Of a DNA stretch of 64,000 bases, positions 1 through 6,540 are shown piece after piece (position 1 is the first letter of the stretch; each line of letters starts with the position of its first letter). Source of the DNA: Archangium violaceum Cb vi76 (GTDB lineage: Bacteria; Myxococcota; Myxococcia; Myxococcales; Myxococcaceae); NCBI RefSeq assembly GCF_000733295.1, contig NZ_JPMI01000079.1, forward strand, positions 105,537 through 169,536, read 5' to 3'. The notes below the pieces were generated by a model, which was not told where the DNA came from, made no database searches, and saw only the letters and a list, made by a program, of their open reading frames with translations. Made by a program: the position numbers and the translations under genes.

Positions 1-1899
1 GTCCGCCGACACCGACAGCGCCCGCGCCCGTCCCACCAGCCGGTCCATCTCGTTGAGCAGCGACTTCTTGTCCAGCCGCCGCTTCACCGCCGACACCGAC
101 TTCTCCGTGGGCAGTGCGAGCTGGGCCGTCTCCTCACGCGGGCGCGGGGAGAGCTCGGCCACCGCCACCACCTTGCCGCCTGGCCGCGTCTCCACGCGCA
201 CCGGTGCTCCCGGCGGCAGCGGCCGGCGGGCGATCTCCACCGCCAGCGCCGCGGTCAGCGTCTTCTCGATCTCCCGCTGCAGGTAGCGCGCGCCGAACTG
301 CGGCGAGTAGCCCCGGTCCACCAGCAGGTCCACCACCGCTGGCGTCACCTCCACGTCCAGCCCGCGGGCACGGATACCCTCGCGCTCCAGCACCCGGCCC
401 ACTTCGCGCTGGGCGATCTTCCGGATCTCCACCTTCGTCAGTGGCTGGAAGTGGCAGATGGCGTCGAACCGGTTGAGGAACTCGGGGCGGAAGGCCTCGG
501 CGATGCGCCGGTCCACCTCGGAGATGAGTTCCTCGGGACGGCGAGAGCCCATGAAGCCGATGGCCGGCTCCCGGTACACCTCGGCGCCCACGTTCGACGT
601 GGCCACGATGACCGTGTTGTTGCAGGAGATGGTTTCTCCCGCCCCGTTCACGAAGGTGCCCTCGTCGAAGAGCTGCAGGAAGCGGTCGTGCACACTCCGC
701 GCGGCCTTCTCGAACTCGTCGAGCAGCAGCACGGTGAACACCTTCCCCTCCAGCAGCGCCGTCAGCTCGCCGCGCTTCGTCTCCACCGCGGGCGCCCACG
801 AGGCACCAAAGGGCACGCTCTCGTCGCCGTCGTTGGGGAAGTCCGCCATGTTGAGCCGGACCAGCCTGTCCTGCGAGCCGAAGAGGTACTCGGCCAGCAG
901 CTTGGCGAGCTGCGTCTTGCCCACGCCCGTGGGTCCGGCGAAGAGGAACACGCCCAGCGGCCGGCGCGGATCGTTCAACCCCGCCTTGAGCAATGCCACC
1001 GAGCGCAGCACCGCCTGCACCGCGTCCGTCTGCCCGAGCAGCCGCTCGCCGAAGAAGCGCTCCGTCTCCTCCAGGTCCAGCGCCATCGCGTCGTCCACCA
1101 CGAAGCGCGGCAGCCGGGTGGTGGCGCAGAAGCGGGTGAGGACGTCCTCGGGACCCACGCGGTCCTTGGCTCCTCCGGAGGCCTCGGCGGCCGTCTCCTT
1201 GAGCAATTCAATCGCCTTGCGCGGCAGCCTCTGGGCCAACAGGAACTTGGAGGCCAGCCGCAGCGTCAGGTCGCATGCCGCTGGATCGATGGGCAGGCGC
1301 AGCTCGCGCTCCAGCTCCTCGGCCACCCGGCCCAGTATCCACCGGGCCCGCTCGGCCGGCGGCTCCTGGAGCGGCACCAGGTGGAGCCGCTCGGAGAAGG
1401 CCTCGTCCGCGCGCAGCAGCTCCTGCACGCGCTTGGGCTCGGTCTCGAAGATGAAGCGGATGCCCCCCGTGCGCAGGGCCCGGAAGGCCACCGGGGCCAG
1501 CGGCCCGCCGATGACCGCGGGCAGGTCCCGGATGTACACGATGGGGCAGGGGTGACGGCTGAGCCAGGCCAGCAGCTCCTCGAAGCTCTCGGCCGCCTGG
1601 CGCTGGGTGCTGCGCGCCAGGATGTTGGCGACGGACACCTCCACCATCCGCGCGTTGGCGAGCTCCGCGTCCACGCGGCCCTCGATGATGCGCCGCGCCA
1701 CCTCCTGCACCAGGGCGGACTTGCCCACGCCCGGATCGCCGGAGAGCAACGGGTGCTTGCCCCCTCGCGTCAGGAGGCCCAGCACCTCCATCACCGGACC
1801 GTCCACGCCGTGCGCGGCCGGGAGCTTCCCCTCCCGTGCCAGCGCGGTCAGGTCCCGGTCGATGAGCCTCTCGTTGTCCTCGCTCTTCCTGGTGGCCAT
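1..1899 (-). CDS. Clp-type AAA+ ATPase, two ATPase domains (3' end beyond window)
   Basis: The frame opens with ATG at 1899 and stays open to base 1 (633 codons), so the C-terminus is missing. Two AAA+ modules are visible: Walker A GDPGVGKS at residues 54-61 and GPTGVGKT at 322-329, the second followed by Walker B VLLLDEFEKA and a Clp C-terminal small domain. No Clp N-terminal repeat domain and no long ClpB-style middle coiled coil are present; D1 runs almost directly into D2. The D1 Walker B is degenerate: IVYIRD (R124, D125) replaces the usual hhhhDE, so D1 may bind but hydrolyse poorly. By family, Clp/Hsp100 hexamers unfold proteins for refolding or proteolysis. Substrate and partner protease are unknown. 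Confidence 0.88.
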   Translation of the reverse strand, partial: MATRKSEDNERLIDRDLTALAREGKLPAAHGVDGPVMEVLGLLTRGGKHPLLSGDPGVGKSALVQEVARRIIEGRVDAELANARMVEVSVANILARSTQRQAAESFEELLAWLSRHPCPIVYIRDLPAVIGGPLAPVAFRALRTGGIRFIFETEPKRVQELLRADEAFSERLHLVPLQEPPAERARWILGRVAEELERELRLPIDPAACDLTLRLASKFLLAQRLPRKAIELLKETAAEASGGAKDRVGPEDVLTRFCATTRLPRFVVDDAMALDLEETERFFGERLLGQTDAVQAVLRSVALLKAGLNDPRRPLGVFLFAGPTGVGKTQLAKLLAEYLFGSQDRLVRLNMADFPNDGDESVPFGASWAPAVETKRGELTALLEGKVFTVLLLDEFEKAARSVHDRFLQLFDEGTFVNGAGETISCNNTVIVATSNVGAEVYREPAIGFMGSRRPEELISEVDRRIAEAFRPEFLNRFDAICHFQPLTKVEIRKIAQREVGRVLEREGIRARGLDVEVTPAVVDLLVDRGYSPQFGARYLQREIEKTLTAALAVEIARRPLPPGAPVRVETRPGGKVVAVAELSPRPREETAQLALPTEKSVSAVKRRLDKKSLLNEMDRLVGRARALSVSAD

Positions 1900-1992
1900 G
1901 GTCGGGAACGCCTCAGGGGCGCGGCCGCACTCTAACGTGCTGAACCGCAGTGGTGGACCCCGGCCTTCCGTTCCTGGCCGCCCGTGCTGGAC

Positions 1993-2193
1993 TCAGCACT
2001 CCGCGACCGGGTGCCCCCAGGGGTTGGAGGCGGGGCACTGACGCAGCAGGACCTCGAGCCGCTGGGCCCGGGTACTGGCGCTTTCCTGCTTCGGCGGGAG
2101 GGGGTGCGGCACCGTGGCGCTCAGGCGCGCGGCCTGGTTCGCCAGGAGCTGCTCCACCTCCGGAGACAAACGATCGAACTCGAGCCATTCCAT
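1993..2193 (-). CDS. small hypothetical protein (66 aa)
   Basis: The ATG at 2193 is chosen over an upstream in-frame ATG because AGGGAGGAAG lies at ribosome-binding distance just before it. The 66-residue product starts MEWLEFDRLS, is acidic at the N-terminus and has a run of prolines in the middle. It contains two cysteines near the C-terminus and no membrane segment. It lies upstream of the Clp-type gene on the same strand, with about 95 bases between them. No family is recognised. Confidence 0.5.
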   Translation of the reverse strand: MEWLEFDRLSPEVEQLLANQAARLSATVPHPLPPKQESASTRAQRLEVLLRQCPASNPWGHPVAEC

Positions 2194-2331
2194 GGGCTTC
2201 CTCCCTGTGGGGATGGTGTGAACGCGCATCCATGCGCCTTCTGCCCCTGTCGAATCACTACGCCGCGCGTCAGCGGCGAGGTGGAATGACGGGTCCCCAA
2301 CTTTTCACGGTTTACGGGCTCTTTACAGAAC

Positions 2332-2418
2332 GGAAGGCGGAGGACTCGAACCCCAGACCGGCGACCGGTCCGCACCCGCTAGCAACGGGGCCTGGCGCCA
2401 TCGCCAGTTCACACTTCC
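2332..2418 (-). tRNA. class II tRNA-like sequence, anticodon GCT (Ser-type), degenerate
   Basis: On the minus strand an 87-nt sequence has a T-arm with TTCGAGT loop, a long variable arm (GACCGG paired with CCGGTC) and an anticodon loop TTGCTAG, giving GCT for serine codons AGC/AGU. Only five acceptor pairs (GGAAG/CTTCC) form cleanly, and the T stem has a mismatch. Length and variable arm fit tRNA-Ser; the weak acceptor and D-arm suggest an atypical or decaying gene. Confidence 0.5.
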
Positions 2419-2583
2419 AGGAGAGACGGAATACGGAAGGCAAATGTGCCGGCAGCAGCTCCCGCCTGCCGGCGCGCGGGGCGTACGGGCCGGGGACGCC
2501 TCTGGCCTCCCCGTTCATGCACCCGCTCCTGTGACGGAGCGGGGCCCGGGAGCCCCCTCTGGAGGCCCCCGTCTACCCGCCGC

Positions 2584-3126
2584 TCACTCCTCGAGCTCCG
2601 TGTGCCAGTACGCGACGTCACGGAGGAACTTGCGCCAGGAGATGGGCATGCCCTTCTCGTAGGCGAACGTCAGCTGCACCGAGCCGGGGAGCTTGCGCGG
2701 CTTCTCCGGCGTGGAGAGCAGCTTGAGCCCCGCCTGCACCGGCGTGCGGCCCCCCTTCTTCTGGTTGCAGGGGACACACGCGATCACGATGTTCTCCCAG
2801 GTCGTGCGGCCCCCCTGGGCCCGGGGCACCACGTGGTCATACGTGGCCTCGGGGCGCGACACCTTCCGGCCGCAGTACTGGCACTTGCAGCCATCGCGCA
2901 TGTACACGTTGTCGCGGCTGAACTTGATGCCGCGCCCCTTGCGCCGCTCGCCGCGCAGGAAGCGGATGACAGAGGGCATGCGGATCTCCAGGGTGACGGA
3001 GCGGACGAGGCGGTCGTCGTACTCCTCGACCACCTCGACCTTCCCCTGCCACAGCAGCATCATCGCGCGCTGCCAGGAGATCCGTGCCACGGGCTCATAC
3101 GACTGGTTGAGGACCAGCGTCTCCAT
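2584..3126 (-). CDS. HNH endonuclease family protein
   Basis: This 180-residue protein starts at ATG 3126 (METLVLNQSY); an earlier in-frame start would run through tRNA sequence. The HNH nuclease core is clear: CQYC (C82, C85), a DH pair at D97-H98, and CVPCN at C117-N121, which together form a zinc ribbon and the beta-beta-alpha metal site. The motif arrangement is that of the short stand-alone HNH family common in soil bacteria and cyanobacteria. Target and role are unknown. The gene separates the tRNA array from the Ser-type tRNA-like copy, which would suit a nuclease that travels with tRNA arrays, but such proteins are also ordinary chromosomal genes. Confidence 0.88.
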   Translation of the reverse strand: METLVLNQSYEPVARISWQRAMMLLWQGKVEVVEEYDDRLVRSVTLEIRMPSVIRFLRGERRKGRGIKFSRDNVYMRDGCKCQYCGRKVSRPEATYDHVVPRAQGGRTTWENIVIACVPCNQKKGGRTPVQAGLKLLSTPEKPRKLPGSVQLTFAYEKGMPISWRKFLRDVAYWHTELEE

Positions 3127-3151
3127 GACTCGGTTGTCCTTCTTGGGGGTA

Positions 3152-3226
3152 TGTCCGCGGCGAGAGTCGAACTCGCACGTGAGCTGGGTTTGAGCCAGCC
3201 GCCTCTCCCGATTGGGCCACGCGGAC
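3152..3226 (-). tRNA. tRNA-like, anticodon CAA (Leu codon), class I shape
   Basis: 75 nt with acceptor GTCCGCG/CGCGGAC fully paired, anticodon stem GCTGG/CCAGC, loop CTCAAAC and T loop TTCGACT. The anticodon CAA reads leucine UUG, but bacterial tRNA-Leu is normally class II with a long variable arm and this one is class I. First member of the array next to the HNH gene. No encoded CCA. Confidence 0.65.
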
Positions 3227-3247
3227 GTGTTGGGGAGCCTGTTGCAG

Positions 3248-3320
3248 TACACGCCCTGGGGATCGAACCCAGCAGACCTGGTGTGTGGGACCAGTGCCGT
3301 CTCCAGCTGGCTCGGCGTGC
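3248..3320 (-). tRNA. tRNA-like, anticodon CAC (Val), C33 instead of U33
   Basis: 73 nt, acceptor GCACGCC/GGCGTGT (one G-U), anticodon stem CTGGT/ACCAG, loop CCCACAC and T loop TTCGATC. The anticodon CAC would read valine GUG. The nearly universal U33 before the anticodon is C here, so function is in doubt although all stems form. Confidence 0.6.
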
Positions 3321-3347
3321 AAGAGAAAGGGTGAAGAAGGTGAGGAG

Positions 3348-3421
3348 TGCCCCCGGTCGGGATCGAACCGACGACCCCCGGTTTACGAAACCGGTGCTGC
3401 TGCCAGCTGAGCTACAGGGGC
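3348..3421 (-). tRNA. tRNA-Thr (CGT)
   Basis: 74 nt, acceptor GCCCCTG/CGGGGGC, anticodon stem CCGGT/ACCGG, loop TTCGTAA giving anticodon CGT for threonine ACG, T arm GTCGG TTCGATC CCGAC. Canonical apart from a slightly irregular D stem. No encoded CCA. Confidence 0.9.
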
Positions 3422-3438
3422 AAAACGGGTGCTGCGAG

Positions 3439-3511
3439 TGCCGGCCCCAGGAATCGAACCTGGTCCTCCCGCTCTTCAGACGGGCGCGCGGACCACCTAC
3501 GCCAGGACGGC
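3439..3511 (-). tRNA. tRNA-Phe (GAA), irregular
   Basis: 73 nt, acceptor GCCGTCC/GGCCGGC with one mismatch, anticodon stem CCCGT/GCGGG closed by a T-G pair, loop CTGAAGA giving anticodon GAA for phenylalanine, T arm CCAGG TTCGATT CCTGG. The acceptor mismatch and short D stem make it atypical. Confidence 0.7.
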
Positions 3512-3520
3512 TTGAGACAG

Positions 3521-3592
3521 TTGCGGAGCAGGGAGTCGAACCCTGCGGCCCAGGCTTATGAGGCCCGGTGGGACGTCCGGTCCCACTCCGCA
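3521..3592 (-). tRNA. tRNA-Met (CAT)
   Basis: 72 nt, acceptor TGCGGAG/CTCCGCA, D stem GGAC/GTCC with a short 5-nt loop, anticodon loop CTCATAA (CAT), T arm GCAGG TTCGACT CCCTG. The T1-A72 pair and acceptor recall initiator tRNA, but the three G-C pairs of an initiator anticodon stem are incomplete, so elongator, initiator or Ile(CAU) cannot be separated here. Confidence 0.75.
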
Positions 3593-3602
3593 TCGAAACG
3601 GT

Positions 3603-3677
3603 TGCCCCCGGCAGGACTCGAACCTGCGGCCTCTCGGTTCGGAACCGAGCGCTCTGCTCCAACTGAGCTACGGGGGC
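3603..3677 (-). tRNA. tRNA-Arg (CCG)
   Basis: 75 nt, acceptor GCCCCCG/CGGGGGC, D arm starting GCTCAGTTGG, anticodon stem CTCGG/CCGAG, loop TTCCGAA giving anticodon CCG for arginine CGG, T arm GCAGG TTCGAGT CCTGC. Canonical cloverleaf. No encoded CCA. Confidence 0.95.
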
Positions 3678-3689
3678 GGAAAGAAGTAG

Positions 3690-3765
3690 CGGCTCCGGCA
3701 GGACTCGAACCTGCGGCCTCCCGGTTCGTAGCCGGGCGCTCTGCATCCAACTGAGCTACGGAGCC
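3690..3765 (-). tRNA. tRNA-Arg (ACG)
   Basis: 76 nt, acceptor GGCTCCG/CGGAGCC, anticodon stem CCCGG/CCGGG, loop CTACGAA giving anticodon ACG, the A34 arginine tRNA normally modified to inosine by TadA. The T arm matches that of its neighbour at 3603, so these two arginine tRNAs may be duplicates that diverged in the anticodon arm. Confidence 0.95.
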
Positions 3766-3781
3766 AGACAATTCATTCAAG

Positions 3782-3854
3782 GTCGGCTGGAGGGACTCGA
3801 ACCCTCTGGAACCGGATTCACAGACCGGTGGCTCACCCTTTGCCTTCAGCCAAC
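3782..3854 (-). tRNA. tRNA-His (GTG)
   Basis: The cloverleaf carries the histidine hallmark, an extra 5' G(-1) opposite C73 (bases 3854 and 3782). Acceptor TTGGCTG/CAGCCGA, anticodon loop CTGTGAA (GTG) and T arm GAGGG TTCGAGT CCCTC. The anticodon stem has four good pairs and a T-T closing mismatch. Confidence 0.88.
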
Positions 3855-3862
3855 ATGACACA

Positions 3863-3936
3863 TCTGGGTGACAGGATTTGAACCTGCAACCTCGCGGACC
3901 CGAACCGCGCGCTCTACCAAGTTGAGCCACACCCAG
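3863..3936 (-). tRNA. tRNA-Pro (CGG)
   Basis: 74 nt, acceptor CTGGGTG/CACCCAG, anticodon stem CGCGG/CCGCG, loop TTCGGGT giving anticodon CGG for proline CCG, T arm GCAGG TTCAAAT CCTGT. Canonical; C1-G72 is usual for proline tRNAs. Confidence 0.93.
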
Positions 3937-3966
3937 GAAAGACAATCACCACTGCGACAGACTGAG

Positions 3967-4042
3967 TCGGGATGGCCGGATTCGAACCGACGGCCTCGTG
4001 CACCCCAAGCACGCGCTCTCGTCCAGGCTGAGCTACATCCCG
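3967..4042 (-). tRNA. tRNA-Pro (GGG)
   Basis: 76 nt, acceptor CGGGATG/CATCCCG, anticodon stem CGTGC/GCACG, loop TTGGGGT giving anticodon GGG for proline CCC/CCU, T arm GTCGG TTCGAAT CCGGC. Canonical cloverleaf. Confidence 0.95.
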
Positions 4043-4048
4043 AGGAAG

Positions 4049-4120
4049 CTCCACAGGAGGGATTCGAACCCCCAACCTGACGCTTAACAGGCGCCCGCTC
4101 TTCCCTTGAGCTACTGTGGA
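4049..4120 (-). tRNA. tRNA-Asn (GTT)
   Basis: 72 nt, acceptor TCCACAG/CTGTGGA, discriminator G73 as in other asparagine tRNAs, anticodon loop CTGTTAA (GTT), T arm GGGGG TTCGAAT CCCTC. One G-T pair in the anticodon stem. Confidence 0.93.
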
Positions 4121-4150
4121 ATGTGTTGCATGAAGTGTTGCATTGAAGAG

Positions 4151-4222
4151 ATCCGGGAGCAGGGTTCGAACCTGCGTCTGCGGGGTCAGAGCCCGCTGCC
4201 CTGCCAATTGGACCATCCCGGA
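4151..4222 (-). tRNA. tRNA-Gln (CTG)
   Basis: 72 nt, acceptor TCCGGGA/TCCCGGA with the weak T1-A72 pair usual for glutamine, anticodon stem GCGGG/CCCGC, loop CTCTGAC giving anticodon CTG for CAG. The discriminator base reads T rather than the usual G73. Confidence 0.9.
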
Positions 4223-4231
4223 ATGAAGTGG

Positions 4232-4302
4232 AGCGGGTGACGGGATTCGAACCCGTGTTTCCGGTATGGGAGACCGGCGTCCTGCCACTGGACGACACCC
4301 GC
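4232..4302 (-). tRNA. tRNA-Gly (CCC)
   Basis: 71 nt, acceptor GCGGGTG/CACCCGC, anticodon stem CCGGT/ACCGG, loop CTCCCAT giving anticodon CCC for glycine GGG, T arm ACGGG TTCGAAT CCCGT, discriminator T73. Canonical. Confidence 0.95.
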
Positions 4303-4307
4303 GTGAG

Positions 4308-4378
4308 TACCTCCGGAGGGATTCGAACCCTCGCCACCCGCTTAAGAGGCGGGTGCTCTACCGATGAGCTACGGAGGC
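4308..4378 (-). tRNA. tRNA-Lys (CTT)
   Basis: 71 nt, acceptor GCCTCCG/CGGAGGT (G1-U72 wobble), anticodon stem CCCGC/GCGGG, loop CTCTTAA giving anticodon CTT for lysine AAG, T arm GAGGG TTCGAAT CCCTC, discriminator A73. Canonical. Confidence 0.93.
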
Positions 4379-4452
4379 GTGTGCCGCCTCTCGTGAGGGC
4401 AGACGGCGCTTCACCACTGCGATTCAGTTGTCAGAGAGCTGCGAACTGCGAG

Positions 4453-4534
4453 TGGGGACGCTGGGAGTCGAACCCAGCGGGCCAAGGGCTCCGGCTCTAC
4501 AGGCCGGCGCGTCTCCGTAACGCTCTACGTCCCC
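4453..4534 (-). tRNA. tRNA-Tyr (GTA)
   Basis: 82 nt, class II. Acceptor GGGGACG/CGTCCCC, anticodon stem CCGGC/GCCGG, loop CTGTAGA (GTA), a 13-nt variable region and T arm CTGGG TTCGACT CCCAG. Bacterial tRNA-Tyr is class II, so this is regular. It is the promoter-proximal member of the array. Confidence 0.95.
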
Positions 4535-4559
4535 AGAGGTGTGAGGCTGGAAATGCGAG

Positions 4560-4589
4560 AGGCCGGGAACCCTTTCGGGAGCCCGGCCT
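4560..4589. other. inverted repeat upstream of tRNA array
   Basis: AGGCCGGG at 4560-4567 pairs with CCCGGCCT at 4582-4589, enclosing a 14-base loop that itself contains CCC and GGG. It lies 26 bases before the first array tRNA (Tyr) in the direction of transcription, so it would sit in the leader of the tRNA transcript. No T-run follows on either strand, so it is not a standard terminator. The rest of 4535-4810 shows no gene. Confidence 0.4.
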
Positions 4590-4810
4590 CCGTCGCGCCG
4601 CCTCACGTCTGGAGGCGGAGCATCAAAAGAGGCTCGGGTATGGCACGCCGTACTGGCGATACCGCGACTGCGAGGAGGGGACCGGCAAGGCACTGACGCG
4701 CACGTCGTGGAAACCGGTATGGCTGTTGGGCTGCTTCGGATTCATCATTCCCGGCTTCATCGTCGTCGTCCGCATCGTCACCGCTCCTTTCATGGTGAAG
4801 AGACGCCACG

Positions 4811-4850
4811 CCCCGGGATTCCTGACGGGGTATTTTCCGGGGGATTTTCC
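4811..4850 (+). promoter_or_regulatory. recurrent intergenic element, copy 1
   Basis: CCGGGATTCCTGACGGGG followed by two copies of ATTTTCC(G) 33-73 bases before the P1 peptidase start. The same core (CCGGG-(A/G)TTCCTGACGG then GGATTT) occurs at 18105-18130 and, on the other strand, at 36191-36249, each time pointing toward the next gene. Function is not known; a promoter or leader element is inferred from position and orientation only. Confidence 0.35.
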
Positions 4851-4882
4851 TTCCCCGCCGGACCCGAGTACCTCCGCCCGCT

Positions 4883-6215
4883 ATGAGACCCTTCCTTCCT
4901 GCCCGCTTCCTCTCCGCGCTCCTCCTCTGTCTCCCCGGGGTGGGCTGCGCCGCGTCGTCCCAGGCTGCTCCCTCCCTCGCCTCCGCTCCCGCGAAGCCCA
5001 CCCCCGCGGCGTCCGCTCCGGTGACGCCCGACCTGGCGAAGCCCCGCCGCGCGCGGCCTGGGCATCACCTTTGGAGGGAAGGCCGGTCCCGCCAATGCCA
5101 TCACCGACGTGCCCGGGGTGGAGGTGGGCCACACGACGCTCATCTCCGGAGAGGGCAAGCTCGCGGTGGGCAAGGGGCCGGTGCGCACGGGCGTCACCGC
5201 GGTGCTGCCTCGCGGACGCGAGCGCATGGCCGAGCCCGTCTTCGCCGCCTCCTACGCGCTCAATGGCAATGGCGAGGTGACTGGCACCCTCTGGGTGGGT
5301 GAGTCGGGCCTGCTCAATGGTCCCGTCATGCTGACCAACACCTCCAGCGTGGGCGTGGTGCGTGACGCGGTGGTGGACTGGGGGGCCCGGCGCGGCCTCG
5401 GGTGGGAGCTCGGCCTGCCGGTGGTGGCGGAGACCTGGGACGGCTTCCTCAACGACATCTATGGCTTTCACGTCAAGCCGGAGCACGCCCTGAAGACCAT
5501 CGACGGTGCGCGCGGCGGCCCGGTGGCCGAGGGGAACGTGGGAGGCGGGACGGGGATGATGTGCCACGGTTTCAAGGGCGGCATCGGCACGGCCTCGCGC
5601 AAGCTGCCCGATTCCCAGGGCGGCTACACGCTGGGTGTACTGGTGCAGTGCAACTACGGCAGCCGGCGCCTCTTCTCGGTGGAGGGCGTTCCGGTGGGCG
5701 AGGAGATCCGCGACCTCCAGGCCTGTTACACGGGCCGAGAGGCCCCCTCGTCACCGCTCATCGGCAACATGCGCCCGTGCGCCCAGAGCGCCAGCCTCGA
5801 CACGCCCCCCCTCCCCGAGGGCATGGGCTCCATCATCGTGCTGGTGGCCACCGACGCGCCGCTGCTGCCGCACCAGTTGGGGCGCATCTCCCGGCGCGTC
5901 CCGCTCGCCATCGGCAAGATGGGCGGGCTGGGCGAGGACTCCTCGGGGGACATCTTCCTGGCCTTCTCCACCCAATCGACGAAGCCACCGGACGGCAGCC
6001 AGGTGGCCCAGGTCTCCTCCCTGGACAACGGGCACCTCAACCCGCTCTTCGAGGCCACGGTGCAGGCCACCCAGGAAGCCATCCTCAACGCCATGCTCGC
6101 CGCCCACACCATGACGGGCGCCGATGGCATCCGCCTCTACTCCCTCCCTCACGACAGGCTCGTCCAGGCGCTGCGCAAGTACGGCCGGGCTCCCGCTCCG
6201 GCGCCAACGGAATGA
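4883..6215 (+). pseudogene. P1 family peptidase (DmpA-type), frameshifted near codon 56
   Basis: The protein starts at ATG 4883 with a secretion signal (MRPFLPARFLSALLLC, then VGC, possibly a lipobox) but that frame is lost around 5045-5060, in the GC repeat before CTGGGC. The family N-terminus resumes one frame over (LGITFGG, then AITDVPGVEVGH) and runs to 6215. The body has the hallmarks of P1/DmpA self-processing aminopeptidases: NGNGEVTGTLW, GNVGGGTGM, FKGGIGT, GVLVQCNYG and the cleavage site MG-SIIVLVATDAPLL, where the Ser codon at 5829 would become the N-terminal nucleophile. Everything downstream looks intact, so a single-base sequencing error or a very recent mutation is likely. The graspetide locus starts 118 bases downstream. 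Confidence 0.8.
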
Positions 6216-6333
6216 AATTCGCCAGGTAGTCTCGAACGTGGTAACCCAGGGTCGTGTCGTGCGCCTGACCGCTCGGGTCCCTCCCTCGTCGTCAAGGCCG
6301 GAGCTCTCCCCCCCGCACACACGGAGGCGACAA

Positions 6334-6528
6334 ATGAAGAAAGACATGACCCGGAAGCCATTCTTCGCGCGTCTGCTCGAGGAGCAGGAGCTGGAGCTGG
6401 TGTCTGGTGGTGCGAACAACACCATGAAGTACCCCTCGGATGGGCATGACTCCGCCGCCACCCTCCAGGAGTCCAACAGCGAGGGGACCTTGAAGTACCC
6501 CTCGGACACGGACGAGCGTGACCTGTAG
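6334..6528 (+). CDS. microviridin-type graspetide precursor with two core repeats
   Basis: This 64-residue peptide starts at ATG 6334 behind GGAGG. Its leader carries KPFFARLLEEQ (residues 8-18), matching the conserved PFFARFL leader helix that microviridin ATP-grasp ligases recognise, and ends in VSGG. Two cores follow: TMKYPSDGHD at 30-39 and TLKYPSDTDE at 52-61. In microviridin J the core TxKYPSDxEE forms Thr-Asp and Ser-Glu esters and a Lys-Glu amide. Core 2 has acids at all three acceptor positions (D58, D60, E61). Core 1 has His38 where the serine partner should be, so it may form fewer rings. It lies 12 bases before the first ligase gene. Product target is unknown; microviridins are serine protease inhibitors. 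Confidence 0.93.
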   Translation: MKKDMTRKPFFARLLEEQELELVSGGANNTMKYPSDGHDSAATLQESNSEGTLKYPSDTDERDL

Positions 6529-6540
6529 GAAGTCCCTGGC

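Noticed and set aside
451..1935. Long plus-strand open frames over the Clp gene and many others
   Set aside because: They are antisense shadows produced by high GC third positions; protein motifs lie on the minus strand.
3152..4534. Small repeats and T-arm similarity could suggest a CRISPR array
   Set aside because: The repeated GGnTTCGAnnCC segments are tRNA T arms within complete cloverleaves, with unequal spacing.
4560..4589. Intrinsic terminator upstream of the tRNA array
   Set aside because: No T-run on either strand and it lies before the first tRNA, not after a gene.
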